The position numbers were made by a program, and so were the translations under genes. Of a stretch of DNA of 64,000 nucleotides, positions 56,166 to 64,000 are shown piece by piece; the stretch's first letter is position 1, and each line of letters starts with the position of its first letter. Source of the stretch: Paenibacillus segetis (GTDB lineage: Bacteria > Bacillota > Bacilli > Paenibacillales > Paenibacillaceae); assembly GCF_014639155.1 (NCBI RefSeq), contig NZ_BMFT01000001.1, positions 62,001 through 126,000 of the forward strand, given 5' to 3'. The notes under the pieces were generated by a model. That model was given only the letters and a program-made list of their open reading frames with translations, was not told the DNA's origin and did no database searches.

Positions 56166-57713
56166 GTGAGTATCAAAAGAGCGCTAGTAAGTGTATCAGA
56201 TAAAACAGGTATCGTGGATTTTTGCCGTGAGCTGTCGCAATTGGGTGTAGAAATCATTTCGACAGGAGGAACGAAAAATCTCTTGGCGAAGGAAGGGGTA
56301 CCGGTAATCGGTATTTCGGACGTAACAGGATTTCCAGAAATCCTGGATGGTCGTGTTAAGACGCTTCATCCGGCTGTGCATAGTGGATTGTTAGCGGTAC
56401 GTGACAGTGCGGAGCACCAGGCGCAAATGAAGGAGCTTGGTCTTGATTATATCGATCTCGTCGTTGTTAATCTGTATCCATTCCAAGAGACGATTGCGAA
56501 GCCTGATGTAGCTTATGAGGATGCTATCGAGAACATTGATATCGGTGGACCAACGATGCTACGTTCCGCTGCGAAGAATCATGCCTTTGTCAGTGTCGTT
56601 GTAGATTCTGACGATTATAGCACCGTTATCGAAGAAATCCGCGGTGCGGGTGATACGACCCTTGAGACGCGTAAACGGCTTGCGGCCAAAGTTTTCCGCC
56701 ATACGGCGGCTTACGATGCTTTGATCTCTGATTATTTAAGCAATGTGAACGGCGACCCACTTCCTGAGCGCTTCACCGTTACTTACGAGAAACTACAAGA
56801 TCTTCGTTATGGTGAGAATCCACATCAAAAGGCGGCCTTCTATCGCAAACCGCTTGCGGGTGCAGATACCATAACAACAGCAGAACAATTGCACGGTAAA
56901 GAGTTGTCCTATAACAACATTAATGATGCTAATGCGGCGCTGCAAATTGTTAAGGAATTTGAAGAGCCGGCCGTAGTAGCAGTGAAACATATGAATCCTT
57001 GCGGTGTGGGTGTAGGCAAGAGCATTTATGAAGCCTATGAAAAAGCATACCAAGCTGATCCCGTCTCCATTTTCGGTGGCATCATTGCGGCTAACCGCAT
57101 CATTGACGAAGATACAGCGAATCAGCTGAAGGATATTTTCCTTGAGATCATTCTTGCGCCAGGCTTTACACAGGAAGCACTGGATATCCTAACGAAAAAG
57201 AAAAATATCCGTTTGCTCAAACTTGGCGGTTTGGAGCTTGGTGGCGATCGCAAGAGTCAATATGTTGTTACTTCGATCGACGGTGGTATGGTCATTCAAG
57301 AGAGTGATACGCATTCGGTTACAGAATCCGATCTGAAGGTTGTGACTGACCGCAAACCAACAGAGGAAGAACTGAAGCAATTACTCTTTGGTTGGAAAGT
57401 TGTTAAGCATGTGAAGTCTAATGCGATTGTATTGGCTAAAGATGATATGACAATCGGTGTAGGCGCGGGTCAAATGAACCGAGTTGGATCGGCTAAAATT
57501 GCGATCGAACAAGCTGGCGACAAGGTACAAGGAAGTGCACTCGCCTCGGATGCGTACTTCCCGATGGGAGATACAGTAGAAGTAGCAGCAAAAGCTGGCG
57601 TAACAGCCATTATCCAACCAGGGGGATCGATTAGAGATGAAGAATCGATTCAAATGGCGAATAAGTATGGCATTGCGATGGTATTTACAGGCATAAGACA
57701 TTTCAAACACTAA
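56166..57713 (+). CDS. purH: bifunctional AICAR transformylase / IMP cyclohydrolase
   Basis: Last two steps to IMP. It has 515 residues: the N-terminal MGS-like cyclohydrolase domain ([34 protein letters not shown]) and the C-terminal transformylase with [20 protein letters not shown] and a closing [21 protein letters not shown] 56166 follows AGGAGGAACC. Confidence 0.97.
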   Translation: MSIKRALVSVSDKTGIVDFCRELSQLGVEIISTGGTKNLLAKEGVPVIGISDVTGFPEILDGRVKTLHPAVHSGLLAVRDSAEHQAQMKELGLDYIDLVVVNLYPFQETIAKPDVAYEDAIENIDIGGPTMLRSAAKNHAFVSVVVDSDDYSTVIEEIRGAGDTTLETRKRLAAKVFRHTAAYDALISDYLSNVNGDPLPERFTVTYEKLQDLRYGENPHQKAAFYRKPLAGADTITTAEQLHGKELSYNNINDANAALQIVKEFEEPAVVAVKHMNPCGVGVGKSIYEAYEKAYQADPVSIFGGIIAANRIIDEDTANQLKDIFLEIILAPGFTQEALDILTKKKNIRLLKLGGLELGGDRKSQYVVTSIDGGMVIQESDTHSVTESDLKVVTDRKPTEEELKQLLFGWKVVKHVKSNAIVLAKDDMTIGVGAGQMNRVGSAKIAIEQAGDKVQGSALASDAYFPMGDTVEVAAKAGVTAIIQPGGSIRDEESIQMANKYGIAMVFTGIRHFKH

Positions 57714-57733
57714 GTTAAAACCGGCTAATAGGG

Positions 57734-57814
57734 CGGCAGGACCGTTAATAAGTAAGGTGAAAGGGACACGGCTTCGATTGTGTCTCATTCATCAATCTTG
57801 CGAAGGTCCTGCCG
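57734..57814 (+). other. long inverted repeat purH-purD
   Basis: CGGCAGGACC (57734-57743) and GGTCCTGCCG (57805-57814) are perfect 10-bp arms enclosing an inner GGACAC/GTGTCT hairpin, then TTTCTTGC. It is a possible partial terminator or attenuator inside the operon. Confidence 0.6.
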
Positions 57815-57843
57815 TTTCTTGCTGGGAAGCCAAGGGGGAGACT

Positions 57844-59115
57844 ATGGATATTTTAGTAATCGGTGGCGGAGGCCGCGAGCATGCGATTTGCTGGGCATTA
57901 GCCAAGAGCCCACAAGCTGGAGTCATATATTGTGCGCCAGGTAATGCCGGAATTGGTCAGATTGCAGAGATTGTTCCAATTCAGGTGAATGAATTCGACC
58001 GTTTGACAGCTTTTGCGCAGGAGAAGCAAGTGGGACTTGTTGTTGTTGGTCCTGACGATCCATTGGTAGATGGCATCGTAGATGCTTTTGAAGCGAAGAA
58101 TATTCCGGTTTTTGGACCGCGTAAGAATGCGGCGTATATCGAAGGTAGCAAGACATTTATGAAGGATTTACTGAAGAAATATGATATTCCGACAGCAGCT
58201 TACGAGAAGTTTGATAATTATGAAGCGGCGCTGAAATATTTACAAAGTCAATCTCTGCCGATTGTTATTAAAGCAGATGGATTGGCTGCTGGTAAGGGTG
58301 TTACGGTAGCATTTAGCTCGGATCAAGCTGAAACTGCCCTGAAAGATATCATGATCAATAAGGTGTTTGGTGAATCAGGCACTCAAGTGGTTATTGAGGA
58401 ATTCCTAGCTGGTCAAGAAATGTCCATTCTCGCATTTGTGGATGGAGAGACGGTTCGACCCATGGCAGCTGCTCAGGATCACAAACAAGTGTATGACAAT
58501 GATCAAGGTCCGAATACGGGTGGCATGGGGACTTATTCTCCGCTTCCTCACATTGCGGATAGCATTATAGAAGAAGCCATTGAGACGATTATCAAGCCAA
58601 CAGCCAAAGCTATGGTCGCAGAAGGGCGTCATTTCCGCGGTATTCTGTTTGCAGGACTGATGATTTCTCCGGATGGGAAGCCGAAGACGATTGAATTTAA
58701 TGCCCGTTTTGGTGACCCTGAGACTCAAGTGGTTCTACCACGTTTAAAGAGTGACTTGCTGGAGATTTTCTTGGCTGCTGTTAACGGTACGTTGGATCAG
58801 GTTGAAATTGAGTGGAGTGACGAAGCCGCTGTATGCGTGGTGCTCGCTTCGGGTGGATATCCTGCATCCTATCCAAAAGGATTGCCGATTTCAGGACTGA
58901 ATGAGGCCAAGGCAAAAGATGCACTAGTCTTCCACGCCGGTACAGCTAAAAATGTCGATGGTGAATGGATCACGAATGGTGGTCGTGTCCTTGGTATTGT
59001 GGGATTAGGACAAGATATTGGTGCTGCGCGTGCTAATGCTTATGCAATAGCAGAGGGCATCACATTCGATGGCAAGCACAATCGTAGAGATATTGCCGCT
59101 AAAGCGTTAATCTAA
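57844..59115 (+). CDS. purD: phosphoribosylamine--glycine ligase
   Basis: ATP-grasp GAR synthetase, 423 residues, with DILVIGGGGREHAICWALAK, VIKADGLAAGKGVTVAF and NTGGMGTYSPLPHI. ATG 57844 follows GGGGGAGACT; the longer frame runs through the intercistronic hairpin. Last gene of the operon. Confidence 0.97.
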   Translation: MDILVIGGGGREHAICWALAKSPQAGVIYCAPGNAGIGQIAEIVPIQVNEFDRLTAFAQEKQVGLVVVGPDDPLVDGIVDAFEAKNIPVFGPRKNAAYIEGSKTFMKDLLKKYDIPTAAYEKFDNYEAALKYLQSQSLPIVIKADGLAAGKGVTVAFSSDQAETALKDIMINKVFGESGTQVVIEEFLAGQEMSILAFVDGETVRPMAAAQDHKQVYDNDQGPNTGGMGTYSPLPHIADSIIEEAIETIIKPTAKAMVAEGRHFRGILFAGLMISPDGKPKTIEFNARFGDPETQVVLPRLKSDLLEIFLAAVNGTLDQVEIEWSDEAAVCVVLASGGYPASYPKGLPISGLNEAKAKDALVFHAGTAKNVDGEWITNGGRVLGIVGLGQDIGAARANAYAIAEGITFDGKHNRRDIAAKALI

Positions 59116-59445
59116 CCATCGTTTGTCAAGATGACTTGATGGTACCACGTCCTTCATCTAACAGGAAAATCTCCAGTTAATTTATCGAATTTCATCACTA
59201 TTGCCTCTAGAGGATAGAATTATAGGGAGAATTTCCAGTTAAGTTTCCCTTGGTGCTATACAAGGTGCAATTAACAGGAGGATTTCCCATTATGTGATCC
59301 TTAACATTGAGCTAGTTATACGACGTTACACTCAGTGAAGAAACTGGAAGTAGAACGAATTGTCTTCCCAAGGATAACAGAGGTTCTTTTGACGTATGTT
59401 AAGGGAGTGTTCTCACCATTTTCTGAATTTGGGAGGTATTATGTG
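59116..59445. other. gene-free region after purD
   Basis: A 330-base gap with three copies of the palindromic TAACnGGA element and no convincing terminator; CCATC/GATGG at about 59116-59142 is a weak hairpin. The upstream part of the open frame over 59335-59445 has no ribosome site and seems untranslated. Confidence 0.6.
59159..59293. repeat. three copies of the TTAACnGGA / TCCnGTTAA palindromic element
   Basis: Copies at 59159-59180, 59220-59242 and 59271-59293, about 22 bases each, spaced 50-60 bases. They are the same family as those at 20883-21068. Confidence 0.65.
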
Positions 59446-59667
59446 ATGAGTAAAAAAGATAAGGAAATGTCTCCAATCTCCCGTGAAATAGTGGATGTCG
59501 AGGGTATATATACCGATGAAGCAGGTCACGAGGAACATTTACACAGGGGAGAGGAGTTCCCTGCTGATATGATGCTCGGAACAACGGAATGGGAACTGAC
59601 GGAGCTGGTGTACGATAATCATCATCAAGGCAACACCGACAAACGGCTTGTTTCCAAGGAAGACTAG
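59446..59667 (+). CDS. small hypothetical protein, YjzC-like pattern
   Basis: A 73-residue hydrophilic protein, MSKKDKEMSPISREIVDVEG at the start and then GIYTDEAGHEEHLHRGEEFP. The spacing GxY ... GE-x-FP ... W-x-L vaguely recalls YjzC-type small proteins, but I cannot assign it. GGGAGG nine bases before ATG 59446 supports this start over codons further upstream. A long terminator follows. Confidence 0.6.
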   Translation: MSKKDKEMSPISREIVDVEGIYTDEAGHEEHLHRGEEFPADMMLGTTEWELTELVYDNHHQGNTDKRLVSKED

Positions 59668-59671
59668 AATA

Positions 59672-59732
59672 TTCAGGGCGTCTGCCACGTCAAGGTTGTA
59701 TAACTTTGATGGGGGGACGCCCTGAATTGTTT
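59672..59732 (+). terminator. long terminator after the small gene
   Basis: TTCAGGGCGTC (59672-59682) pairs with GACGCCCTGAA (59716-59726), with an inner TCAAGGTT/AACTTTGA stem, followed by TTGTTTT. Confidence 0.8.
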
Positions 59733-59863
59733 TCACATGGAATATAACTTTATTCGCTTAATTTATACGTTAATATCCATTATAATAGGGAGTACAGTGT
59801 TATTTTTGGTTTAGATTAAGTAGTGTTTATAATTACGAATATCAATTTTCAGGGGGAAAAGAC

Positions 59864-60799
59864 GTGCCAGTATCAGCGGGGATTCACCATATTACCGCAT
59901 TTGTCAACGACTTACAGTCGACTGTCGATTTTTATGCGGGTGTTCTCGGACTAAGGCTCGTTAAGCAGAGTGTTAATTTCGATGCTCCGGACGTACATCA
60001 TTTGTATTTCGGTAACGAGTCGGGAAGTCCAGGCACGATTATCAGCTTTTTCCCACAGGAAGATGCTAGGCAAGGGATGCTTGGTGGTGGACAGGTTGGT
60101 ATTACGGTATATGCTGTCCCTAAGGGTAGCCTGCTATTTTGGCGAAAAAGACTTACATATTTCCAAATCGAAGTGATGGAAACGACTCGTTTTGATGAGA
60201 AGTATATTACGTTTACCGACAATTCTGGACTAATTATTGAATTAGTAGAGCGGGAGCAAGGACCTAATAGCTGGTGGTCATTTAGTTCAGTTCCCGTTGA
60301 GTTCGCCATTAAGGGGTTTGCAGGGGCACTTCTTTTTAGTGCTAATAGTAAAAGTACGGAGCGGGTGCTTGTAGATTTACTTGGACTTAGCAGGGTAGCT
60401 GAAGAGGAAGGATTGGTTCGCTTTCGTTCCGGCGGTGAGCTTGGTAATGTGATTGATTTGAATGTGGAGAACATCCCGGTTGGCGAGGGTGGTGCGGGAA
60501 CAGTACATCATATGGCATGGCGTGCAAGCGATCAAGGTGAATTGGAAGAATGGAGTTCACGTATCGAGAGAAGCAATATGCAATCTGGTAGAATTGTAGA
60601 CCGTCAATATTTCAAGGCTGTGTATTTCCGTGAGCCTGGGGGTATTCTTTTTCAGATAGCAACAGACCTTCCGGGTTTTGAGTGCGACCAGAGAATAGAA
60701 GATTTGGGTGGAAGACTTGATCTGCCGGAATTTCTAGAATCGCAGCGTGCTACCATTGAGAAACGGTTGAAGCCTTTTGTAGTGAGGGCACTGGATTAG
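59864..60799 (+). CDS. VOC-family ring-cleaving dioxygenase / glyoxalase-like
   Basis: A 311-residue two-module vicinal-oxygen-chelate protein. The first module starts GIHHITAFVNDLQSTVDFYA; the second has GTVHHMAWRASDQGELEEW and YFREPGGILFQIATDLPGF. The metal ligands are likely the His in each HH pair and the Glu of FREPGG. It resembles MhqO/MhqA/YkcA-type proteins of quinone and aromatic detoxification. GGGGGAAAA precedes GTG 59864. Substrate not deducible. Confidence 0.85.
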   Translation: MPVSAGIHHITAFVNDLQSTVDFYAGVLGLRLVKQSVNFDAPDVHHLYFGNESGSPGTIISFFPQEDARQGMLGGGQVGITVYAVPKGSLLFWRKRLTYFQIEVMETTRFDEKYITFTDNSGLIIELVEREQGPNSWWSFSSVPVEFAIKGFAGALLFSANSKSTERVLVDLLGLSRVAEEEGLVRFRSGGELGNVIDLNVENIPVGEGGAGTVHHMAWRASDQGELEEWSSRIERSNMQSGRIVDRQYFKAVYFREPGGILFQIATDLPGFECDQRIEDLGGRLDLPEFLESQRATIEKRLKPFVVRALD

Positions 60800-60850
60800 G
60801 ACAGTACATGAAGTGAAAATGACGAAGCCATGGAATCGAGGAGAATGAGA

Positions 60851-62113
60851 ATGGGCGAGGAAGAACGACAAACGGTGGGAATGGAAGATATCGTAAGAGC
60901 GCATCACGTGCTTAAAGAGGTTGTAAAACGCACCCCACTGCAATTGGATGCAACGTTATCAGCGAGATATGATTGTAAAGTGTATCTAAAGCGTGAAGAC
61001 CTACAGATTGTACGTTCCTTTAAAATTAGAGGAGCCTATAATATGATTCGTAATCTATGTCCAGAAGATATGGAGAAGGGAATCGTGTGTGCAAGTGCGG
61101 GCAATCACGCACAAGGCGTGGCTTATTCTTGCAATGCACTTGGCATTCAAGGGCAAATCTACATGCCGAGCACGACGCCGAATCAAAAGGTTAAGCAAGT
61201 GAAACGTTTTGGTGGTTCGCATGTGGATATCATTCTAACTGGCGACACTTATGATGATGCTTATGCAGAAGCTATGAAGGCATGCAGTGAAGGTGGAAAG
61301 ACCTTTATTCATCCATTTGACGATGCCAAAATCGTAGCCGGAAACGGAACGATCGGGATGGAGATTATGGAGAGTCTTGATGCACCTGCTGATTATATAT
61401 TTGTTACGATTGGTGGCGGTGGACTAGTATCTGGTGTCGGCACCTATATCAAGACCGTGAGTCCAACCACGAAGGTAATTGGGGTGGAGCCTTCCGGAGC
61501 GGCATCGATGACAGAAGCCATGAAGCAAGGACAAGTAGTCCCACTCGAGGCGATAGATAAGTTTGTTGACGGTGCGGCCGTGAAACGGGTTGGTCAGCTA
61601 AACTACGAGATTTGTGCCAAGGTACTGGATGATATTATTCAAGTGCCGGAAGGTAAAGCTTGTACGACCATTCTTGAGCTATATAACGATAGTGCTATCG
61701 TGGTTGAACCAGCTGGAGCTTTGCCTGTGTCTGCACTAGATATGTACCGGGATCAAATCCGTGGAAAAACGGTTGTATGCGTAATAAGTGGCGGGAATAA
61801 TGATATCGATCGGATGCAGGAGATGAAGGAGCGTTCGCTCATCTATGAAGGATTGAAGCATTATTTTGTTGTTAACTTCCCGCAACGTAGTGGCGCTCTT
61901 CGTGAATTTCTGGAGCAAGTACTTGGTCCAAACGATGACATTGCACGGTTCGAGTATACGAAGAAACACAATAAGGAGAACGGGCCAGCGTTAGTTGGCA
62001 TCGAGCTGAGTGACAAAGATGATTATAAGAGCTTAATCAAAAGAATGGATAAAAGTGGTATCGAATATACAGAGCTGAATCGTGATCTAAATTTATTTAA
62101 TTTATTGATCTGA
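60851..62113 (+). CDS. ilvA: threonine ammonia-lyase (biosynthetic)
   Basis: PLP enzyme converting threonine to 2-oxobutanoate for isoleucine synthesis. It has 420 residues. The PLP lysine is Lys58 in IVRSFKIRGAYNM, the glycine loop is FVTIGGGGLVSGVGTY and SGGNND lies at the end of the catalytic domain. One ACT-like regulatory domain occupies the last 85 residues (YFVVNFPQRSGALREFLEQV), the short form typical of Bacillales. ATG 60851 is best placed relative to GAGGAG among three in-frame ATGs. Confidence 0.94.
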   Translation: MGEEERQTVGMEDIVRAHHVLKEVVKRTPLQLDATLSARYDCKVYLKREDLQIVRSFKIRGAYNMIRNLCPEDMEKGIVCASAGNHAQGVAYSCNALGIQGQIYMPSTTPNQKVKQVKRFGGSHVDIILTGDTYDDAYAEAMKACSEGGKTFIHPFDDAKIVAGNGTIGMEIMESLDAPADYIFVTIGGGGLVSGVGTYIKTVSPTTKVIGVEPSGAASMTEAMKQGQVVPLEAIDKFVDGAAVKRVGQLNYEICAKVLDDIIQVPEGKACTTILELYNDSAIVVEPAGALPVSALDMYRDQIRGKTVVCVISGGNNDIDRMQEMKERSLIYEGLKHYFVVNFPQRSGALREFLEQVLGPNDDIARFEYTKKHNKENGPALVGIELSDKDDYKSLIKRMDKSGIEYTELNRDLNLFNLLI

Positions 62114-62153
62114 GTGTAGAAGAATTCAAATACAAAGTTTGGCAATATATTAA

Positions 62154-62186
62154 GGTGCTCCTCAGTTACTGAGAGAGCATCTTTTT
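62154..62186 (+). terminator. terminator of ilvA
   Basis: GGTGCTCCTCAGT pairs with ACTGAGAGAGCATC with one bulge and one G-U pair, then T5. Confidence 0.8.
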
Positions 62187-62226
62187 GTTATGCTCAGTGC
62201 TGTCTTTTCGCTCACCTAATTTACGT

Positions 62227-62414
62227 AATAAGTGTACAAAGTACAATTATTTGAGTTCTATTTGGGGCTATGGCCCATTTAGTTGCACAATCTTCACTTA
62301 AATTCCACAATGTTGATCCAAATTGCCTCAAATTAGAAATTTAGGTGTACATTATGCAGCTATTTTATCTGAATGATCAATGTACCACAAAATAAGTGTA
62401 CTTTCTGCAACTAC
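62227..62414. repeat. AAGTGTAC...TGCAACTA repeat family, about four copies
   Basis: Copies at 62227-62251, 62338-62367 and 62390-62414 on the plus strand and 62282-62304 inverted. The approximate consensus is AAGTGTAC-W-TTNTGCAACTA with AT-rich flanks. No gene is seen in this 460-base spacer (62114-62573) apart from the terminator, these repeats and the promoter. Confidence 0.5.
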
Positions 62415-62510
62415 GCGATAGGAGGGGCTTCCCTTTCACTTCACTCTCCCTTCACATATGCTGTAAAAACCAACTTAGGTACCCTAAAAGTATTATTTTC
62501 CAAAAAAACC

Positions 62511-62554
62511 TTTACAATATTATATTACTAGTGTACTATTCAACTATAACACTA
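62511..62554 (+). promoter_or_regulatory. promoter and dyad before the ABC exporter
   Basis: TTTACA (62511-62516), 17 bases, TACTAT (62534-62539). A TAGTGT / ACACTA inverted repeat (62529-62534, 62549-62554) overlaps the -10 box and may bind a regulator. Confidence 0.5.
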
Positions 62555-62573
62555 ATACAAAAGAGGTGGCATT

Positions 62574-63524
62574 ATGAACGGACCTAACCAAGAAACTCAT
62601 CCGGTTGTTCTTTCTGTAAATAAAGTAACGAAGAAAATTGGACAGAAGAAGATCGTTGATAGCCTATCGTTTGATATACGAAAAGGGGAAGTCGTTGGTT
62701 TGCTTGGCCCGAATGGTGCAGGTAAAACAACTACGATTCGTATGATCGTTGGCCTGATCGGTATGACAGAAGGAGACGTACTTGTTAGAGGGAAAAGTAT
62801 TCGAAATGATTTTGCCGGTGCAATCGCTCATATTGGCGGAATTATTGAGAATCCAGAGTTCTATCCTTATATGTCTGGATATGACAATCTGAAGCAATAT
62901 CAACGAATGACGAAGGGGATAACGGAAGAACGGATCAAGACGGTGACGAAATTGGTCGGTTTGCAAGATGCGATGAATAAGAAAGTAAAGGCCTATTCGC
63001 TTGGTATGCGTCAACGTCTTGGTATCGCACAAGCGCTACTGCATGAGCCATCGATCTTGATTCTGGATGAACCCACGAACGGGTTAGATCCTGCGGGTAT
63101 CCGTGAAATGCGCGATTACTTGAAGCAAATCGCCAGTGAAGAGGGAATTTCCATTCTAGTCTCCAGCCATCTCTTGTCGGAAATAGAGCAGATGTGTAGC
63201 CGAGTTGTCGTCATACAGGAAGGTAAGTTGGTTACGGTTAGATCACTAGGTATGACTCCTAATGTGGAAGAAAAGGTGAACATCACGTTCCGCGTAGATG
63301 ACGCTCAGCAGGCGAAAGAAAGGCTGGAACGTATGGAAGAGATTACGATACTTGATTGTGCTCCTGAATTGAAGCAAGTTAGTGTGTCTGTTCGTGATAG
63401 CTATATTCCGCGTGTTGTGAGCGCGTTAGGTGCTGAAGGGATTGCGATTTACCGGATTCAAGAGAATCGTGAGTCGCTGGAAGATGAGTTCTTGAAATGG
63501 ACGGGAGGAAACCGCATTGCGTAG
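62574..63524 (+). CDS. ABC transporter ATP-binding protein (BcrA-like)
   Basis: A 316-residue ATPase of the bacitracin/lantibiotic-export group. Walker A is GPNGAGKT (45-52), the signature YSLGMRQRLG lies near 142, and Walker B plus the DEPT motif (ILILDEPTNGLDP) near 160. The C-terminal 80 residues (VEEKVNITFRVDDAQQAKER) form the accessory domain. AAGAGGTGG precedes ATG 62574. It overlaps the permease gene by eight bases. It may give peptide-antibiotic resistance; the substrate is not shown. Confidence 0.9.
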   Translation: MNGPNQETHPVVLSVNKVTKKIGQKKIVDSLSFDIRKGEVVGLLGPNGAGKTTTIRMIVGLIGMTEGDVLVRGKSIRNDFAGAIAHIGGIIENPEFYPYMSGYDNLKQYQRMTKGITEERIKTVTKLVGLQDAMNKKVKAYSLGMRQRLGIAQALLHEPSILILDEPTNGLDPAGIREMRDYLKQIASEEGISILVSSHLLSEIEQMCSRVVVIQEGKLVTVRSLGMTPNVEEKVNITFRVDDAQQAKERLERMEEITILDCAPELKQVSVSVRDSYIPRVVSALGAEGIAIYRIQENRESLEDEFLKWTGGNRIA

Positions 63525-64000
63525 TTTCGGAAATTTAGTTATTAACGAATGGTTGAAGTTGTCCAAGAAGCGGAGTTTCTTTATCCCCTATGCGGTCTTG
63601 ATCGCTTTTATCGCATTGTTCGGCTATCTGGCTACAGCATTTGAGTCGTCAGGGGGATTTGTATCTACTGTAGAGTTCGTACAAAGTGTTATGTCCAAGA
63701 GTGGTATGGGACAGTTTATCGTCTTTCTTGGCATTATATGCACAGCAGGGATCGTCACCAAAGAATATAGTCTTGGAACGATCAAGCTGCTACTGATTCG
63801 ATCCCAGAGCAGAAATAGGATTCTTGCCTCAAAGTATGTAACGGCAGTGTTGTATACTGTATCTCTCTTTCTTTGTTCAGCAATTGTTGCTTTCATTACC
63901 GGAGGAATTGCCTTTGGCTTCAATGGATCATCTGAAATGGGCTGGAATGATGTTTTTATGACAGTTCTCTATACTCTAGTCTACACACTCGTGTATGTAA
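63517..64000 (+). CDS. ABC-2 type permease, truncated by window end
   Basis: The first 161 residues are visible, starting at TTG 63517 with GGGAGG eight bases before, overlapping the ATPase gene. After FGNLVINEWLKLSKKRSFFI come TM segments IPYAVLIAFIALFGYLA and FIVFLGIICTAGIVTKEY, the KEYSLGTIKLLLIRSQSR elbow, then YVTAVLYTVSLFLCSAIVAF. It is a BcrB-like partner of the upstream ATPase. Confidence 0.85.
   Translation, partial: MRSFGNLVINEWLKLSKKRSFFIPYAVLIAFIALFGYLATAFESSGGFVSTVEFVQSVMSKSGMGQFIVFLGIICTAGIVTKEYSLGTIKLLLIRSQSRNRILASKYVTAVLYTVSLFLCSAIVAFITGGIAFGFNGSSEMGWNDVFMTVLYTLVYTLVYV

Noticed and set aside
59335..59445. N-terminal extension of the small gene at 59446
   Set aside because: There is no ribosome site at 59335, the sequence lies next to intergenic repeats, and a strong GGGAGG serves ATG 59446.
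1..64000. Insertion sequences, prophage, tRNA or rRNA genes
   Set aside because: No transposase, integrase, phage structural protein, tRNA cloverleaf or rRNA segment was recognised on reading both strands.

Overview
The window looks like chromosome from a Paenibacillus-type member of the Bacillales. The evidence is a Bacillus-order purine operon (purEKBCSQLFMNHD) behind a guanine riboswitch and a PurR box pair, a T-box leader on trpS, LplA/LplB/LplC-type sugar importers without their own ATPase, a membrane-anchored AraC regulator, a FapR-type operator, and strong AGGAGG ribosome binding sites with frequent GTG and TTG starts. No rRNA, tRNA, insertion sequence, prophage or CRISPR array was seen.

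Layout. 1-8600: a truncated FabF-type ketoacyl synthase beside an MLTR-type XRE regulator, a CBM9-like protein, a lipoprotein esterase, an SRPBCC protein, an AraC regulator, T-box-controlled trpS, a ROK protein and a DUF1349 protein. 8600-15000: a TetR/MFS divergon, a BlaI/M56-peptidase pair with twin operators and no beta-lactamase, and a Fur-boxed siderophore-binding lipoprotein. 15000-21200: a stand-alone SecA2-like ATPase, a nuclease-fold/wHTH gene split by a T8 homopolymer, a 12-copy 52-bp tandem array, a sulfurtransferase fragment and an intact sulfurtransferase. This is the least ordinary part of the window.

21200-37700: an unknown acidic protein and a GGDEF-like/winged-helix regulator, followed by a catabolic block. 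The first six genes of that block are packed like an operon: an SDR without the YxxxK lysine, a DHDPS-family aldolase, both L-serine dehydratase subunits, an M20 amidohydrolase and a Gfo/Idh oxidoreductase. An importer, a membrane AraC regulator, an MDR dehydrogenase and an Eis-like GNAT follow. I infer one uptake and degradation pathway for an unidentified, probably amino-acid-conjugated or sugar-acid substrate. This is the best candidate for an undescribed system.

37800-45100: fabH with a FapR site, a DUF4183 gene frameshifted by a 14-bp duplication, topB, a Gfo/Idh dehydrogenase divergent from a TetR gene across a conspicuous inverted repeat, DUF1294 and UspA. 45200-59115: the complete IMP-forming purine operon with several intercistronic hairpins. 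59116-64000: a small hypothetical gene, a VOC dioxygenase, ilvA and an ABC exporter cut by the window end.

Two families of short dispersed repeats sit in the intergenic gaps. All assignments come from reading translations and motifs; no database search was run.
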